Shown in pieces: positions 10,700-22,012 of a DNA stretch of 64,000 nt. Where the stretch lies: NCBI GenBank assembly GCA_030248065.1, contig JASAMV010004804.1:1-64000 (forward strand), written 5' to 3'. The notes beneath the pieces were generated by a model. The model was given only the letters and a program-made list of their open reading frames with translations. It searched no databases and was not told the DNA's origin. Made by a program: the position numbers and the translations under genes. Numbering within the stretch: the first letter of the stretch is position 1; each line of letters starts with the position of its first letter. The stretch comes from Rhynchonema sp. JSB1_4 (taxonomy: Eukaryota; Nematoda; Chromadorea; Monhysterida; Xyalidae).

Positions 10700-13207
10700 A
10701 TGAGCGTCAAGCAGGCGTTTGTAAATCAATCCGGGGATGTCCTCCCTCGATCGGACATGGCGGCGGCTTCACAGACGAGTCTTCGCCTTCTTTACACCAC
10801 CGTCGTGCTGCTGTGTGTGAGCGCATTCATGGTTATCAGCAATCTGCCAGTCGATCTGTATTTTCCATCGGCGACTAGCAAATTGGGTCTGAAGACACAA
10901 CACGCAACCCAGTCAAAACTAAATGAGCCGCAATTGCTCAAGACAACAGGGCGCATTAACAATAGTACCAGGACTCGGGCCCGGACGAATAACTTGGAGT
11001 CAACGGATCGTGTTCGATTTGGATCCCCAACACGGACCGTTACATCTGTTTCCTGGTCTTCCGACAAGCGGCCGATTCAAAGATTTGCCTACATCGCCAT
11101 CTACCACACTGCCAGTCGCAACACCCGAAGTGCACTGCGCTTTGTGTGCAACACTCAACGGATCACCTGCATGACGCACTGCACTTGTGGATTTTGTGGA
11201 TGCACCACGCCCGCCAATAATTGTACGCCCAAATTCAATGTACGTTAGAATTGGTGAGCATGTGATTTCCGTCGCTTTCACTCGATGGTACACTCTCACT
11301 CTGATAGGTTCCAACAGTAGACCACGTGGCCAAGATCTCGGAATAGCGCCTGAATTGCGGCACCCGAAATTTACGGAACAAGATAATGAAAGTTTCGAGA
11401 TTACGCTCCACGGCTTAACCATGCACAAATTAGTTAACGATGGGGTGATCCAAAATAATTTCTGTACTTTTGATATTAAATGGACTAGCAAAAATTAAAA
11501 CGTGTTCAAAATAAAATTTATCCATTAAATCATATAGTAAGTTTCCAAATTCGCTGGCACACAGTAAAATATGCCCCATAGTTAATGTCAAGTTATAAAC
11601 CCGAACGTTAACATGCGCGCAGCAGTCTGGCTGGCTGGTAAGTTATACGTGTGTGTTGGCTGTCCGAATGCTTCGCAAGATGAATTTCGGGTTTGGAACC
11701 TGACATTAACTATGGGGCGTACTTTACTGTGCGGCAGCGAATTTGGAAATTTACTGTGCTATGCCCAGAATATGGCTAACTCGAGCACTCTAACCCTGTT
11801 TAAAAAGTTAGTACATTGTTTTTTCTTCCAGAATTTGGACAAAGTCAGTACACTTGGCGCGAATTTTGAAAATTTTAGAATGCGGTTCCTGATTGCTTCT
11901 TGAGTTTCAAGTGCAAGGAATCGGGTATTGTGTACCATTCCGAGCTCCCGATCACAAGGGCTACTTTTTGAGAGAGACTTGTACATATCTGGGTATGAAT
12001 AATAACACCACATTAATTCACAGGGCAAAGCTTTCGTTAAAGAATGCCAAAAGCGATACCCGCTGTCGACGTTCACTCGCGGTGCCTACACACTGGATCG
12101 AGTCCGGAACTGCTGTCCGCTGAGATTCAGCCAATCATTTGTAAACGGCTTGGTGCCGGGTGGTTCCAGTTTCCAATCTTTCATAACATTAGCACAAAAC
12201 ACTGATAAACAACAACCACTTTCAGCTATTGTCGATCATTTCCCATTGATCTTCCAACAGAACCGTGAATACATCCGTCAATACTTTGAAGACGCGTTTC
12301 GCTTCACGATCTTGCGTGATCCCGTCGAACATTACAGTTCAATCACAGATGCAGGGCACTCCTTTCCACCACAACGTGTTAGTGACAGGGTCAGACGAGA
12401 AAACACGAAATTGAGCTAATATTACAGTGGTCAACACAAGTAGTCTATTCACTTAGGTAACTCACAGTAGCCGTGAATGAGTGCGAGGAGTAGTACATGG
12501 CGTTCGGGGTTGACGGCTCAACAAAGTGATTTGACCACTTGAGTTGACCACGGCAATATAAAGTCAGAAATCGTTGTGCAATCTTTGTGCAATAGAACCC
12601 TTCCGCGCTGTTGCGAAATCTCTTACCATCGTTCCACAGCCCCCTGGCCGAGTACCTTGCTTCTGTGACTGCACTGTCTGTTGCCAGTGTGAAAGGTGAA
12701 CCGCGTACGCACCATTACATCTACAGCGTTGTCCAGTTCAACAGGCTGATCAACGGACCATCGGTGCCCGAGATCGAGAACGTCCAGAGCAAATTTCTTG
12801 GATTGACACACGAGGGCTCGATGACCGAACTGAACGCAACACTCGCCTACTTGAGGTCATTCAACTTTGTCGGTCTACTTGACCAACTCGACACGGCTTA
12901 CGACATTCTTTGTTGTATGACTGGCTGGGCTCGCGAATTCTTTGACATTGACAAGTTGCCAGAGCGTTCAAAGAAGGGGAAAGTCGCCATTCTCACATCG
13001 GATAGTAACAATGTATCCGGTGAATTAAAGAAGATAATGCTGAATAAGGAGCAAACACGGAAAATTCGGAGAATCCAGTGGGCTGATGTTCGGCTGTACG
13101 ACGTTGCCAAGCAAATGTTTGCTAAACTCAAACGAACTCATGCTGGTTGCTTGAGACAAAACAATATAGAGAAGCCTGACAATGCTGAGGATCGACCAAA
13201 ACTGTAG
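10700..13207 (+). CDS. Golgi sulfotransferase-like protein (Gal3ST-like)
   Basis: Probable type II Golgi enzyme transferring sulfate from PAPS to a glycan. The first exon starts at ATG 10,700 with a short cytosolic tail and one hydrophobic anchor (TTVVLLCVSAFMVISNL), then a stem. Near 11,085 is AYIAIYHTASRNTRSALRF, resembling the PAPS 5'-phosphate loop of sulfotransferases (usual form K-T-x-K-T-x-S-S/T). Around 12,226-12,350 lies FRFTILRDPVEHYSSI, matching the 3'-phosphate-binding TILRDP motif. The last exon (about 12,620-13,207) ends with a region like the Gal3ST C-terminus (WADVRLYDVAKQMF), stop TAG. The lysine normally expected in the 5' loop appears as Tyr-His, so activity is uncertain. 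Middle exons between 11,240 and 12,226 are not resolved, and a MITE occupies one intron. Another sulfotransferase family remains possible. Confidence 0.5.
11537..11754. mobile_element. MITE with ~70-bp terminal inverted repeats (family A)
   Basis: The left arm (11,537-11,605) and right arm (about 11,687-11,754) are inverted copies sharing TTTCCAAATTCGCTG, CCCCATAGTTAATGTCA and AAACCCGAA. A relative lies at 60,130-60,368 inside the receptor gene. No transposase is encoded. Confidence 0.75.
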
Positions 13208-13209
13208 AC

Positions 13210-13733
13210 TTGATAGTGTGGGTCGCTAAGTGATAAATATACATGCTGGTTTTAAAAACGCCAACAGTTCGCTCTTGGTTTGTCTTTTGTCACGGATAAA
13301 AATTTAAATGCATTTTCTTTTCTCAATTTGTCACACACAATACATAAATGTAGATTTTTAAAAGACAGAAAAACATACTGTATGTACTTCTCAAAAGACA
13401 TTGCAATGCTTCCTTATGCAACATTATTCAAAAGCACCAATTATTGTATATTTGAACAACAACGTACAAGAACAGAGAACAGAAAACTCTATCGAGTTAT
13501 CAGGTTTTAGCCGTTGGTCTATTTTGCAGCTCTCAACCTCACGTCACCGCGGTTGATTTTATTATGCGTTATTTGATTAGCACCACCAGCAGAGAGGTGA
13601 CACAGCGGTAGTATAAAAATCACAAAGTATTACAGCAGGTAGTAACCAATGAAACATGATAATGCATACAGTAAGTGCATAATACATACATACATGTAGA
13701 TAAAGTTGGCCAAACCGCGCCAGCTAAAGCAAG
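13210..13733. other. No gene recognised
   Basis: Between the sulfotransferase-like gene and the tail of the orphan minus-strand ORF. It is AT-rich with an ATACATACATACATG tract near 13,680. It may hold the 3' ends of both convergent genes. Confidence 0.4.
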
Positions 13734-13895
13734 TCACGGCATGCTGGACATTGGCGTTTCTCGACGATCAAGACGACGGCCTTTAGTCCGACGGCAACAC
13801 AGCAGAAGCAAGACGACAACGAAAGCAATAAGAAACACGGCGGTCAATACGGCAAGCGCGGCTGCGAATGAAAATTTCGATATAATCTCAAAAAA
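13734..13895 (-). other. In-frame membrane-anchor extension beyond the UAG of the orphan ORF
   Basis: Directly after the UAG at 13,896-13,898, the same frame stays open for 53 codons to a TGA at 13,734-13,736. It encodes a hydrophobic run of about 25 residues (from AAALAVLTAV through VVVLLLLCC) followed by a basic tail (RRTKGRRLDRR), the pattern of a C-terminal membrane anchor. It could be reached by stop-codon readthrough or by splicing to the acceptor TTCATTCGCAG at about 13,864; a weak phase-matching donor (GTTCTT) lies about 120 bp upstream. A simple nonsense mutation is the third option. Confidence 0.55.
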
Positions 13896-16073
13896 CTAGG
13901 TAAAATGGCTAATTTCGGGTGGCACAAAGGCGCACATATGTATATGAGTGGTGCGGGTTCCGTGCCGTTCGGTGTTCAAAGAACCACCACGCGTAACGGC
14001 TGTTACTATCCTTCCGTCGGGTCTAGACGACAGAACGAGTTCCACCGGAATAGACATTATCGACGGGCGTTTCACATCCCCTTCGAAATGACCCAATCGG
14101 AGATTGTAGTCAGCCATCCTCAACTCTCCCTCCGGTTCGAAGTACATACACTTCACGATCGGTTCGTACAGTACGTCGTACTCACGTTTCTGTTCAGTTT
14201 GGTTGGGACCTCCAGTAGCACTTTCAGGCGTGCCACAGCCTGTTTCATCCTGTTGGCTGCTCATACATTCTTCAACCAGGGCACCATGCCACAGGGATTG
14301 CGTCTTTCCGACTGGCACTATACGCATCGACACACTGACGGTGTGCGACTGCACTGGGTAGTCCAGTTCGGGTAGGTCGGAGTACCGTGTGCGTTCTCTG
14401 AGCGTGTTCTCAAGCACATTCGGCATGGACAACATCGGGTCCTCATTCCGACACATATCGTTGTATAAACCACAAGTCACGGGTTCGGAACCCTCTTGCA
14501 GTGGCATGCCCGGACTGTGGCGGTCTCCATATGGTAGCACTCGTATCGGCACTCGGTTATCGAGTATCTCGCCCCACTTGTCAAGCAATTGACGCGTCTT
14601 GGCGGATCTCGGCGACCGTGCTTGCTCAATCTCAAACAATCCGCGAACCTCGGATAAAAACCGGTCTTCAAGCTCACACAAAGGCTCCTGCGTCAGCGAG
14701 TTCACATTCAAATACTCCGAAATCCTGGATGCAAGCAATCTATCATGGGGTAGCTCCTCTGCATACAACCATTTCAACAGATGGTCACTGTATCTGTGCG
14801 TGGTGAACACGATGTCAACCACTTCTTCATGCAACTGCCACGGCTCCGTGAGCTGGGGTGCATTCAACCAATCCTCCTGCCACGATACCTCAAGTATCTG
14901 GTCTTCATCGAGCTCCTCCTGCGAGTACAGATCGAGCACGTTCTCCCTGGTCGATTCTGACTCAGACTGGTATCTCTCGCGAATCCGCGTACGTCCGGTT
15001 CCCGTATCCGAACTCACGTAACGGATCTGTCGCGCCTGTTGCGCTCGTCCGATTCCCTGCCCTTGTGGCTCTCGTGCAGTTTCCTGCCCTTTCGACCCCG
15101 GCTCTTTGGCCATACGGGTTCCTTGTTCGCTCCGTCTCGAACATTCGTGCCTTTGTTGTGCACGAACCTCCTGCCCTTCTCCTGTCACGTGAACCTCATG
15201 CGTCTTCGGCGCCTTTGTCACGTGACTCGCACGCGCTTTTTGCGCCCTTCCCTCCAGACACTCCTGTCCTGTCTTCACGTGGGCATCATGCCCCTCCGTT
15301 GTACGATCCTGCTTCTCCTTCATTCGGACTCCATGTCCCTTCTCCGCACGGATCTCTTGCGCCCTGCGCTCCCGTGCTTCCTTCAACCATTCATCGTACA
15401 ACACCTGCGCCCGCAGCGCCTGTTGAGCCTTCACACGCTCCGTTTGCCCGGACCCAGCATGGAACCCGTGCGCGTCCTGCGCTTGTCCAGCTCTACTGTC
15501 CCGTCGGCTCGCCTCTCTACCATCCCTATCAGCTAGCCATGCCCGCACGGACCTGGCATGGAGTTCCTGCGCTAGATGCGCCTGTCCAGCTCTGGTGTCC
15601 GGTGGGTACTCTTGCTTGGCTGATTTGTTGGGACGACCACAGTTGCGGTCTCCTGACTGACTGACATCCGCACTACAGCGGTCTTCGAACTGACTGACTT
15701 TCGCATCCGACCTCCGGTCTTTCAAATGACGGTCGATGCATTCCGAAAACCCAAAAGCATGGTCCTCGATAAACGAAACATCACTGTCAGTCTCCTCATC
15801 ATCCCAGAATTTCCACTCGGTCCCTCCGCGACCGATGGAATACACTGACTCGCCCGACTGACCTATCCATCCGCCTGTCTGTTCTCCCTGCCTCGGCGGA
15901 CTGCTGCGGTCATCGGCGGTTCTCGTCCGGAAATTGGCATCCGGCATTGCCTTGTTCGACCGGGAATTGACGTCCGGCACCTGATTGTTCGACCGGGAAT
16001 TGACGCCCGGCATTGGCCCGCGACGAATGGAATCGCCGCTTGAATGATGCATCGGTGCTGCGAATTTCATCAA
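13896..16073 (-). CDS. Orphan 725-aa protein, uninterrupted ORF
   Basis: I do not recognise this protein. It is the longest open frame in the window, in a genome where other exons are usually below 300 bp. The N-terminus (about residues 20-50) has three degenerate copies of a P-[GD]-x-N-[SF]-R-[ST] unit. Residues about 85-110 are acidic (DDEETDSDVSFIED). Residues about 155-350 are very rich in Arg, Gln, Ala, Glu and His with repeated RAQ/QAR words, likely disordered or helical. The C-terminal half is better balanced and looks globular, with several cysteines (CGLYNDMC; KCMYFEPEGELRMADYNLRL). The first ATG is preceded by an acceptor-like AAATTCGCAG, so an upstream exon is possible. No signal peptide is visible in this exon. 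It ends at UAG, followed in frame by a membrane segment. Long plus-strand ORFs opposite it are shadows. Confidence 0.65.
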   Translation of the reverse strand: MMKFAAPMHHSSGDSIRRGPMPGVNSRSNNQVPDVNSRSNKAMPDANFRTRTADDRSSPPRQGEQTGGWIGQSGESVYSIGRGGTEWKFWDDEETDSDVSFIEDHAFGFSECIDRHLKDRRSDAKVSQFEDRCSADVSQSGDRNCGRPNKSAKQEYPPDTRAGQAHLAQELHARSVRAWLADRDGREASRRDSRAGQAQDAHGFHAGSGQTERVKAQQALRAQVLYDEWLKEARERRAQEIRAEKGHGVRMKEKQDRTTEGHDAHVKTGQECLEGRAQKARASHVTKAPKTHEVHVTGEGQEVRAQQRHECSRRSEQGTRMAKEPGSKGQETAREPQGQGIGRAQQARQIRYVSSDTGTGRTRIRERYQSESESTRENVLDLYSQEELDEDQILEVSWQEDWLNAPQLTEPWQLHEEVVDIVFTTHRYSDHLLKWLYAEELPHDRLLASRISEYLNVNSLTQEPLCELEDRFLSEVRGLFEIEQARSPRSAKTRQLLDKWGEILDNRVPIRVLPYGDRHSPGMPLQEGSEPVTCGLYNDMCRNEDPMLSMPNVLENTLRERTRYSDLPELDYPVQSHTVSVSMRIVPVGKTQSLWHGALVEECMSSQQDETGCGTPESATGGPNQTEQKREYDVLYEPIVKCMYFEPEGELRMADYNLRLGHFEGDVKRPSIMSIPVELVLSSRPDGRIVTAVTRGGSLNTERHGTRTTHIHMCAFVPPEISHFT

Positions 16074-16079
16074 CCCACA

Positions 16080-17020
16080 CCGATTAGTCGACGCGCGAAT
16101 ATATTCAAGCTTGTCGACGGATTAGTAACCGAGTTTGCGAGTATGCTCAAGCGCCCCCGGACCGAAGTTGCGAATATGTTCAAGCGTCTTCGGTACCTGA
16201 TCTAGAAAATCTGCAAAAGCTGGAAGTCCCAGTCAGGTTAGGTTAGGTACATAGGTTTATAAATACATGCAATAGGACGAATCACAAACCAAAACCAACG
16301 TCGCGAGTATGCTCTAGCTCCGAGGGCTTTTATTGGCTTGGAGACGAACGACCTTTTCCAATAGTAGGTCACTGTGGGTATGGCGGAAGATTTGAGTCTA
16401 ACTACTAAAAGTGAAGATTGCTTATATAGGTTTTGGGACGTAGTGTCTAAGGATACATCACACACATAAGGTATGGATTATAAAAACAAGAAATATTACT
16501 GCACGCAAAGTATGCAACTTTACTATACGACACACGCAAAACAAGAGAGACTTAATCCCTCACTCGAACGATCGCTAACCGCTTCATAACGAACGTTCAC
16601 ACAACACAGTCACGCAAGGGAACATCTACCGAACTGCTCATCTACGCAGGTTGACTCGCCTGCACGCATAGTGCTTTCCGGACTGACTTCGGAACCGACC
16701 AATCACAGTGCCGGTCTACTTATGTCCCTTGACTTCACGTGTCCCTCACGTGTCCCTCACGTGTCGTATTCCAAACGACAACTTGGATACTTACGCGTTC
16801 GCGTAAACTCTAACCATGAAGTATCATGGATATCTTCTTGCTTATGTATGTACACACAGTACCGCGAACGCAAGATTTCATGCGCTGTAAATTCGTTTCT
16901 TCGTGCGCTTACTCACCAACAGCTTTCTCCAGTTCGCTCACGTATTTTTCGGCTGAATCTGCAAATTATTTGTTGAACAACGAACGAATCTCGAAGTCGA
17001 CATATCGAAAGCTGAGACCT
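16080..17020. other. No gene recognised; probable 5' region of the orphan ORF
   Basis: Lies upstream of the orphan ORF and downstream of the acid phosphatase stop. It contains GGTTAGGTTAGG (16,234-16,247) and three close CACGTGTCCCT words at about 16,735-16,765. No open frame with splice support was found. Confidence 0.4.
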
Positions 17021-17026
17021 TCCCTA

Positions 17027-19571
17027 CTAACCAGTCAGACTTTGACCGCGACGAAAGTCAATGCGCGTTTTGCCGCATGCAGCCAGAAAAGCGTCCGTGT
17101 CGATGGGTGTCATAATGTCACTGAACTTTTCCAACGTGCATGGCGCTGGGCATGCGGTCATGATCACTGGCTTGGCCGTTGCGTTGTAGTTTTCGCCGTA
17201 GAACGCATTAAATCAAGCGTTAGGCGGTTTCGCATGCAAGTGTGGGTTGAGGGCCAGGCATTTTCTGGTGCAGCAGTGGATACAGATGTCACTTCGTCAT
17301 AATTCTGGTATTATACCGTTGTGATCATAGAGTTGAGCTTGACATGCTGGTCACTTTTGATTTCCATACTTACATTTTGAAACATCACGAAACCACATTT
17401 TTTGCTAACTCCGTGAAAAGTTTGCGGGTTGGCGGTAAATTAGGTCCAGTAATGGCCAGGGGCAGCAGTTGAATGAAAACTCATACTTTTGTAAAAAATT
17501 CAGGCAAACGATGCGCATTTCCTGACACCAAAATTAAACGTAAATGAGTACGGTACCTAAACGTTTCCACCTGCCAAAAACCCTGACTCGTAACCCGCAA
17601 CCCGCATGCATTGTGAAACCGGCCTCAAGGCAGATTACGTTGAATTTAGCTTGAAAATCACCAACAAAACTTGACCTAAGGCTAGAAACTAACTTTAATT
17701 TCCACATCTTCGCCATCGTTCCGATGCGTCTCAATAATGAAATGTGCTCCATAAAACGGGTAACGAAGTCGGGTGATCTCGTTCTCGGGAACGCCGAGAA
17801 GCAGTTGAAGTCTGGCCAGCGTGTGATCGTGCTGCAATCAAGCATTTTCCGTTTTTTAGATTTGTTGAGGCATAGCCAAGTACCGTCGTCTGTTGATTGA
17901 AATGACTTGGATTTAGCAATCGAATATCTTGTCACTTACGCTCGCGATTACAACCATTTTGTTCTTGCTCTTGCCGTCAACATACGCTTTGATGTAGGAA
18001 AGGACATTTTCAAACGTTTGACCTGCATTGCAAGTCAACCTCATAATTGGAATTTTCAGCACGAAGAAAAAAGTGCGGTCAACTATTCACTAACCATAAG
18101 TGACCTCTCTAAACCACTTAATGTTCTCGTAGATTGTGTACATCACTTCCTCTTGGTTCTTGAAATAATCATCAACAAGTCCCTTTGTTGCCCAATCAGG
18201 TGGAGGATGATTCGGGTCGTTGTTGTCTAACTGCGAGTTGATATACCAAATATTCACAATGTGTCCACTCGACCAGATATAAATCGAGAATAAAAAACCC
18301 TACTATGGTTTGGACCGAGCCCAACACATCCGTATAATCGAAGATGTTCCGCAACTTTTCGTCGGGCAACCCAGTGGCGTTCTGTATGTAGTCAATCAGA
18401 TCCTTGTGACCGTCGACAATCTTTTGTGCTTCGGGGTCGTCGCCAAGTCGGTAGGCCATTTTGGGACATTTGGATTTGGATGGATAGACATTGTTCTGAA
18501 TGCGGACCGATGTTAAAACATACATGTACATGCTACATACATTACATGCACGATGTCAGCTTGAAAATTGTGAATTTAAAATCAACAAAATGTCCTAGAC
18601 TTCCGACGAACACAAGAGTTGTTATCCCTTACCATTTGTATGATATTATCATCGTGTATAGCGATCGGGCGCCATGGCAATTGTGGCGAGATGCGGAAAC
18701 TTCTCGTCGGCGCAAAGAATCCAGCCAAGACGGCTTGTGCTGATTCTGAGGTGCGACTTTTGCCACTTGTGAACGCCCCAAGCTGCAAATGCCAACCAAG
18801 ATTTTATTTATTGTGAGTAAGTTATTGGTCTTATCATATAATCAATGGTGAACTAGCAAAGCTGCGATGGGCTTCCACATCCGCACTCGTGATAAAATCC
18901 TTGTATCGTTCCTTGAGCAACGTTCCCAGGTGGTACTCATTTTTCATGCCTCTCTGAAACGTGAGTCATAATGTGGCATTTTCGAAACGGTGTAAAGGTG
19001 AGTTAGGTGTAAAGGTCGGTGTAAGCTCAATCGAAAGCTCGGTCAGTGTCAGCTCGGTGTAAACATGAAACATTAACAGCAGGCAATGTTTTATGTTTAC
19101 ACCAAGCTGACACCGACCGGGCTTTCGATTGAGCTTACACCGACCTTTACACCCAACTCACGTTTACACCGTTTCGAAAATATCACCCATACTCATACAA
19201 CTGCAAATGGCTATCAGTGCGTAGATCTTTGTATCCATTTTTAAAAGTGGCACATACTCTAAACATCAACTTTAAATTTTCATTTTATGGCTGTTTTTAT
19301 TGGCAAAATCAAACGTACCGGCAGCAGTTCACCTTCTTCAACTGGGTACGGCTTGATGTTTGTGACATTGAACGGGATGTACAATATTGGTGGTCGCTCC
19401 CCATGACGGAAATACTGCAGCAAATACGTCATTTATTTTCAAGTTAAAAATGGCGTGATCACAGAATGTTTTAGAAAGATCTGAACTTGCCACTTGAGCT
19501 TGAAGAAGCTTAGTTTCAGACAAACGAAGCTGTAAGACTCCGATTGTAAAAATAAGCGCAAAAGATGTCAT
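17027..19571 (-). CDS. Histidine acid phosphatase, likely secreted or lysosomal
   Basis: Phosphomonoesterase of the histidine phosphatase superfamily, branch 2. Exon 1 (19,571-19,494) encodes a signal-peptide-like start. Exon 2 (19,414-19,319) opens with YFRHGERPP, containing the catalytic RHGxRxP motif. Following exons give ERGMKNEYHLG-type sequence (about 18,953), SGKSRTSESAQAVLAG (about 18,750), CPKMAYRLGDDP (about 18,480), a PPPDWATKGL block (about 18,190) and a helical block ending VVIAS (about 17,940). The next exon begins HDHTLARLQLLLG, supplying the second catalytic His-Asp pair, and runs through YPFYGAHFIIE. The final block (CPAPCTLEKFSDIMTP) ends at TAG 17,027-17,029. The acceptor for this last exon could not be placed: an in-frame TGA precedes it. 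Invertebrates, nematodes especially, often carry many such genes. Confidence 0.82.
18972..19188. mobile_element. MITE with long inverted arms, family B copy 1
   Basis: Outer termini GGTGATATTTTCGAAAC-like; the arms contain GGTGTAAAGGT, GGTCGGTGTAAGCTCAATCG and CTCGGTGTAAAC, repeated in inverted order on the other side of a short loop around 19,080. It lies in an intron of the acid phosphatase gene. A second copy is at 21,335-21,565. Confidence 0.75.
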
Positions 19572-19839
19572 CTTGACTAATTATCGATATCACAACACAG
19601 TGACTCAAGTATTACCACGTTGTGCTTGCAATCAAAACAATTCTGAAAGAGAGAGCAACAGCTGCCTTTATGTTACAGCCTGCAATTTTGCATTAAACTA
19701 GTTCCAGCAATGTCCAACGCTACGCTGCAACATGCTAAAGCGTTTTTAACAGGGTATTTTCGTGCTATTTTTTCATTTTAGTGTGTAGAGCAGGTTTGCA
19801 ACAGAGGAGCGCAAGGGGAAGCATACGCCTAGTATTGAT

Positions 19840-20779
19840 CAGGGTTGGGTTAAAAAAAAGGTAAAAATTTTAATTTCAAACAAAATTTTTAAAAAGTTCG
19901 CCACTTTTTCGGTTTCAAAATTAGAAAAGTAAGTTCACTTTTTTATTATTTCACAACTTTTTTATTATTTCCCCTTTTTTTGTTGTGAAATGCATGTTTT
20001 TATGCATGTTTCTGCTTGTTTTTTTTTCTCAAAACATCGCCTGCGACGCTTGTATTTCGCAACGGTGCAATGTCATTACAACGTTAGACAGTTCGTGGCT
20101 CTACTAAACTACCTAAACAGCCGTCATTATGTGCGCATTCTGTTCTTCCAGCAAGTCAAATCTGCCTGAAGTCTAAAATTATCGTTCCAAAACCGCGGGT
20201 TATGCAGCTGTTTTCATGTAACTTACATAGTTTAAAAAATGGGCCAATCATTTACTTTTCCCATGACTTCACCTTCCCTTCACTTTTTATACTACAGCTA
20301 GTCGGGACCCGTGCCTACGGCCCGGCTACAGCGCCGCACCCGTGCCGTGCCGTGCCGTGCCCCCCCCCCCCCCGAAGACCCGTTAGCATACCCAAACCTA
20401 TCCGTGAAAATTGACCCGTCCGCCCTTCCGAGGGAGGGGGCCACATACATACACACATACACACATACGTCTTCGTGTTTCAGTAGTATAGATATGTAGG
20501 CACATATGGTGGACAGACTATCCCCAACACGAATTGTCACGTTATCTTGTTCATCGTAAAAAATATCACCTCGCTGCTGCCCGTTTGTGAACACAACTGC
20601 TCGCTGTCAACTATTCCTATATTCTCAAGTACAATCAAATATACTTTACGAAAAATTTCGACAATTTTTCACATTGAGAACCGAAATTTTTGTGGTCCGG
20701 AATAAAAAAAGTAAATCTTAAAAAAATTTTTAAAAATTCAAAAAGGTTCAATAATAAAAAACTTTTTAATCCAACCCTG
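19840..20779. mobile_element. hAT-like non-autonomous transposon with internal insertion
   Basis: Left end CAGGGTTGGGTTAAAAAA and right end TTTTTAATCCAACCCTG. Flanks GTATTGAT (19,832-19,839) and GCATTGAT (20,780-20,787) match at 7 of 8 bases. The ends resemble those at 1920-2427. The interior around 20,300-20,440 has a GC-rich stretch with CGTGCCGTGCC words and a C-run, probably another insert. No transposase seen. Confidence 0.8.
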
Positions 20780-20789
20780 GCATTGATGC

Positions 20790-21330
20790 AGTTGATCGCA
20801 ACATCAACACACTTTGCGCTTCCGAACGACATGGATGAACTGCAGTTAAAAAATGACGCATTTTTTTGCGTTTCCAATACACCCTACCTAATTGGAAGAG
20901 GGAAGCACAACAATCACAGATTCCGGGATTCTCTTTGGATAAAAACTATATGCTGCTGATGACTTTAGACCGACATCGGGTACTCACCTTGAATATACAG
21001 TCGTCCCTCTCTACAGTCTAGCTCCATATAGGGAATCTTTCTATGTATAATGGACGATTTGGCATGTCCCAAATTTTTGCGCAGCCTTCTACATACATAC
21101 ATAGTGAATATTTCTCCACAGTGAACGACTCCGAGTGGTGCTTTACGTACTAAGATGCTTCTACGTACATATTGCGTTCTAAAGTATTGTATGGTGCTGA
21201 AATTACCTATCCTTGACGTGTTGTGAATCGTGTTAGTTTGCAACGATGCTACAAGCTTGACGCGCGAATTGTGCTAACAACAAACTGCCATTCTCAATTG
21301 TTGTCGTGCCTGCGATTGTTACCCTTGTAC
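20790..21330. other. No gene recognised
   Basis: AT-rich spacer between a hAT element and a family B MITE, with a CATACATACATA tract near 21,090-21,105. Open frames are short and show no splice-supported pattern. Confidence 0.35.
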
Positions 21331-21334
21331 AGAC

Positions 21335-21565
21335 AATGGGTGATATTTTCGAAACGATGTAAAGGTCAGTTGGGTGTAAAGGTCGGTGGAAAGCTCGGTC
21401 GACAGCTGTGTGACAGACCTCGGTGTAAACTTGAAACATTCCACGTTAATAACAGGCAATGTTTCACGTTTACACCGAGCTACGCCGACCGAGCTTTCGA
21501 CCGAACTTTACACCGACATTTACGCCCAACTGACCTTTACACCGTTTCGAAAATTCCACCCATTG
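21335..21565. mobile_element. MITE with long inverted arms, family B copy 2
   Basis: Termini ACAATGGGTGATATTTTCG and, inverted, CGAAAATTCCACCCATTGT. Arms repeat GGTGTAAAGGTCGGTG and AAAGCTCGGTCGACAG-type words as in the copy at 18,972-19,188. The central loop contains AACAGGCAATGTTT in both copies. Confidence 0.78.
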
Positions 21566-22012
21566 TATCTCATTTTGTGTCATATAACAAACCGTCGGCG
21601 TCAAATCTCAGGTGTTATTGTTTGTGCTAATTCCAGTTCAGATCGGTACAGTTAACGTTCCGTCACCCCGTGACCCTTGTTGCGCCAACATGTCAAAACA
21701 GCCTTTTACCAAAATAACGTTTCGTGAGTTTCATGGCGTTTAGTGCATTTCCCAGTAACATCGGGAGTCTATTCGTTAGAATTAGCACGGAATTATGCAA
21801 CAGCAAAAACAAGAAAGACGTCCTGCCCCTGCCATCAGCACATTTGCGATATATTCACAAAGATAGCTTATGTACCCAAAAGTTTGTGTGGGGAAAAAAT
21901 CGAAACGGAAATTGAAACATCAGCAGATCAGATCAATGAAAATTTTGCTATACCTAAAGTGGTTTTTTCAGAATTTTGGTCTTGCATCTTTGGGATAATA
22001 CAATTGGTTTGT

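Noticed and set aside
14858..15664. Plus-strand 268-aa and 165-aa ORFs
   Set aside because: They lie opposite the 725-codon ORF, are Pro/Ser/Arg-biased as expected of a shadow frame, and have no splice or start context.
13896..16073. Orphan ORF as a retroelement Gag or envelope
   Set aside because: No long terminal repeats, zinc knuckle, protease or reverse transcriptase nearby, and no signal peptide or cleavage site; the basic, repetitive middle alone is not enough.
16234..16247. GGTTAGGTTAGG as an interstitial telomere
   Set aside because: Only two units are present, which is within chance expectation.
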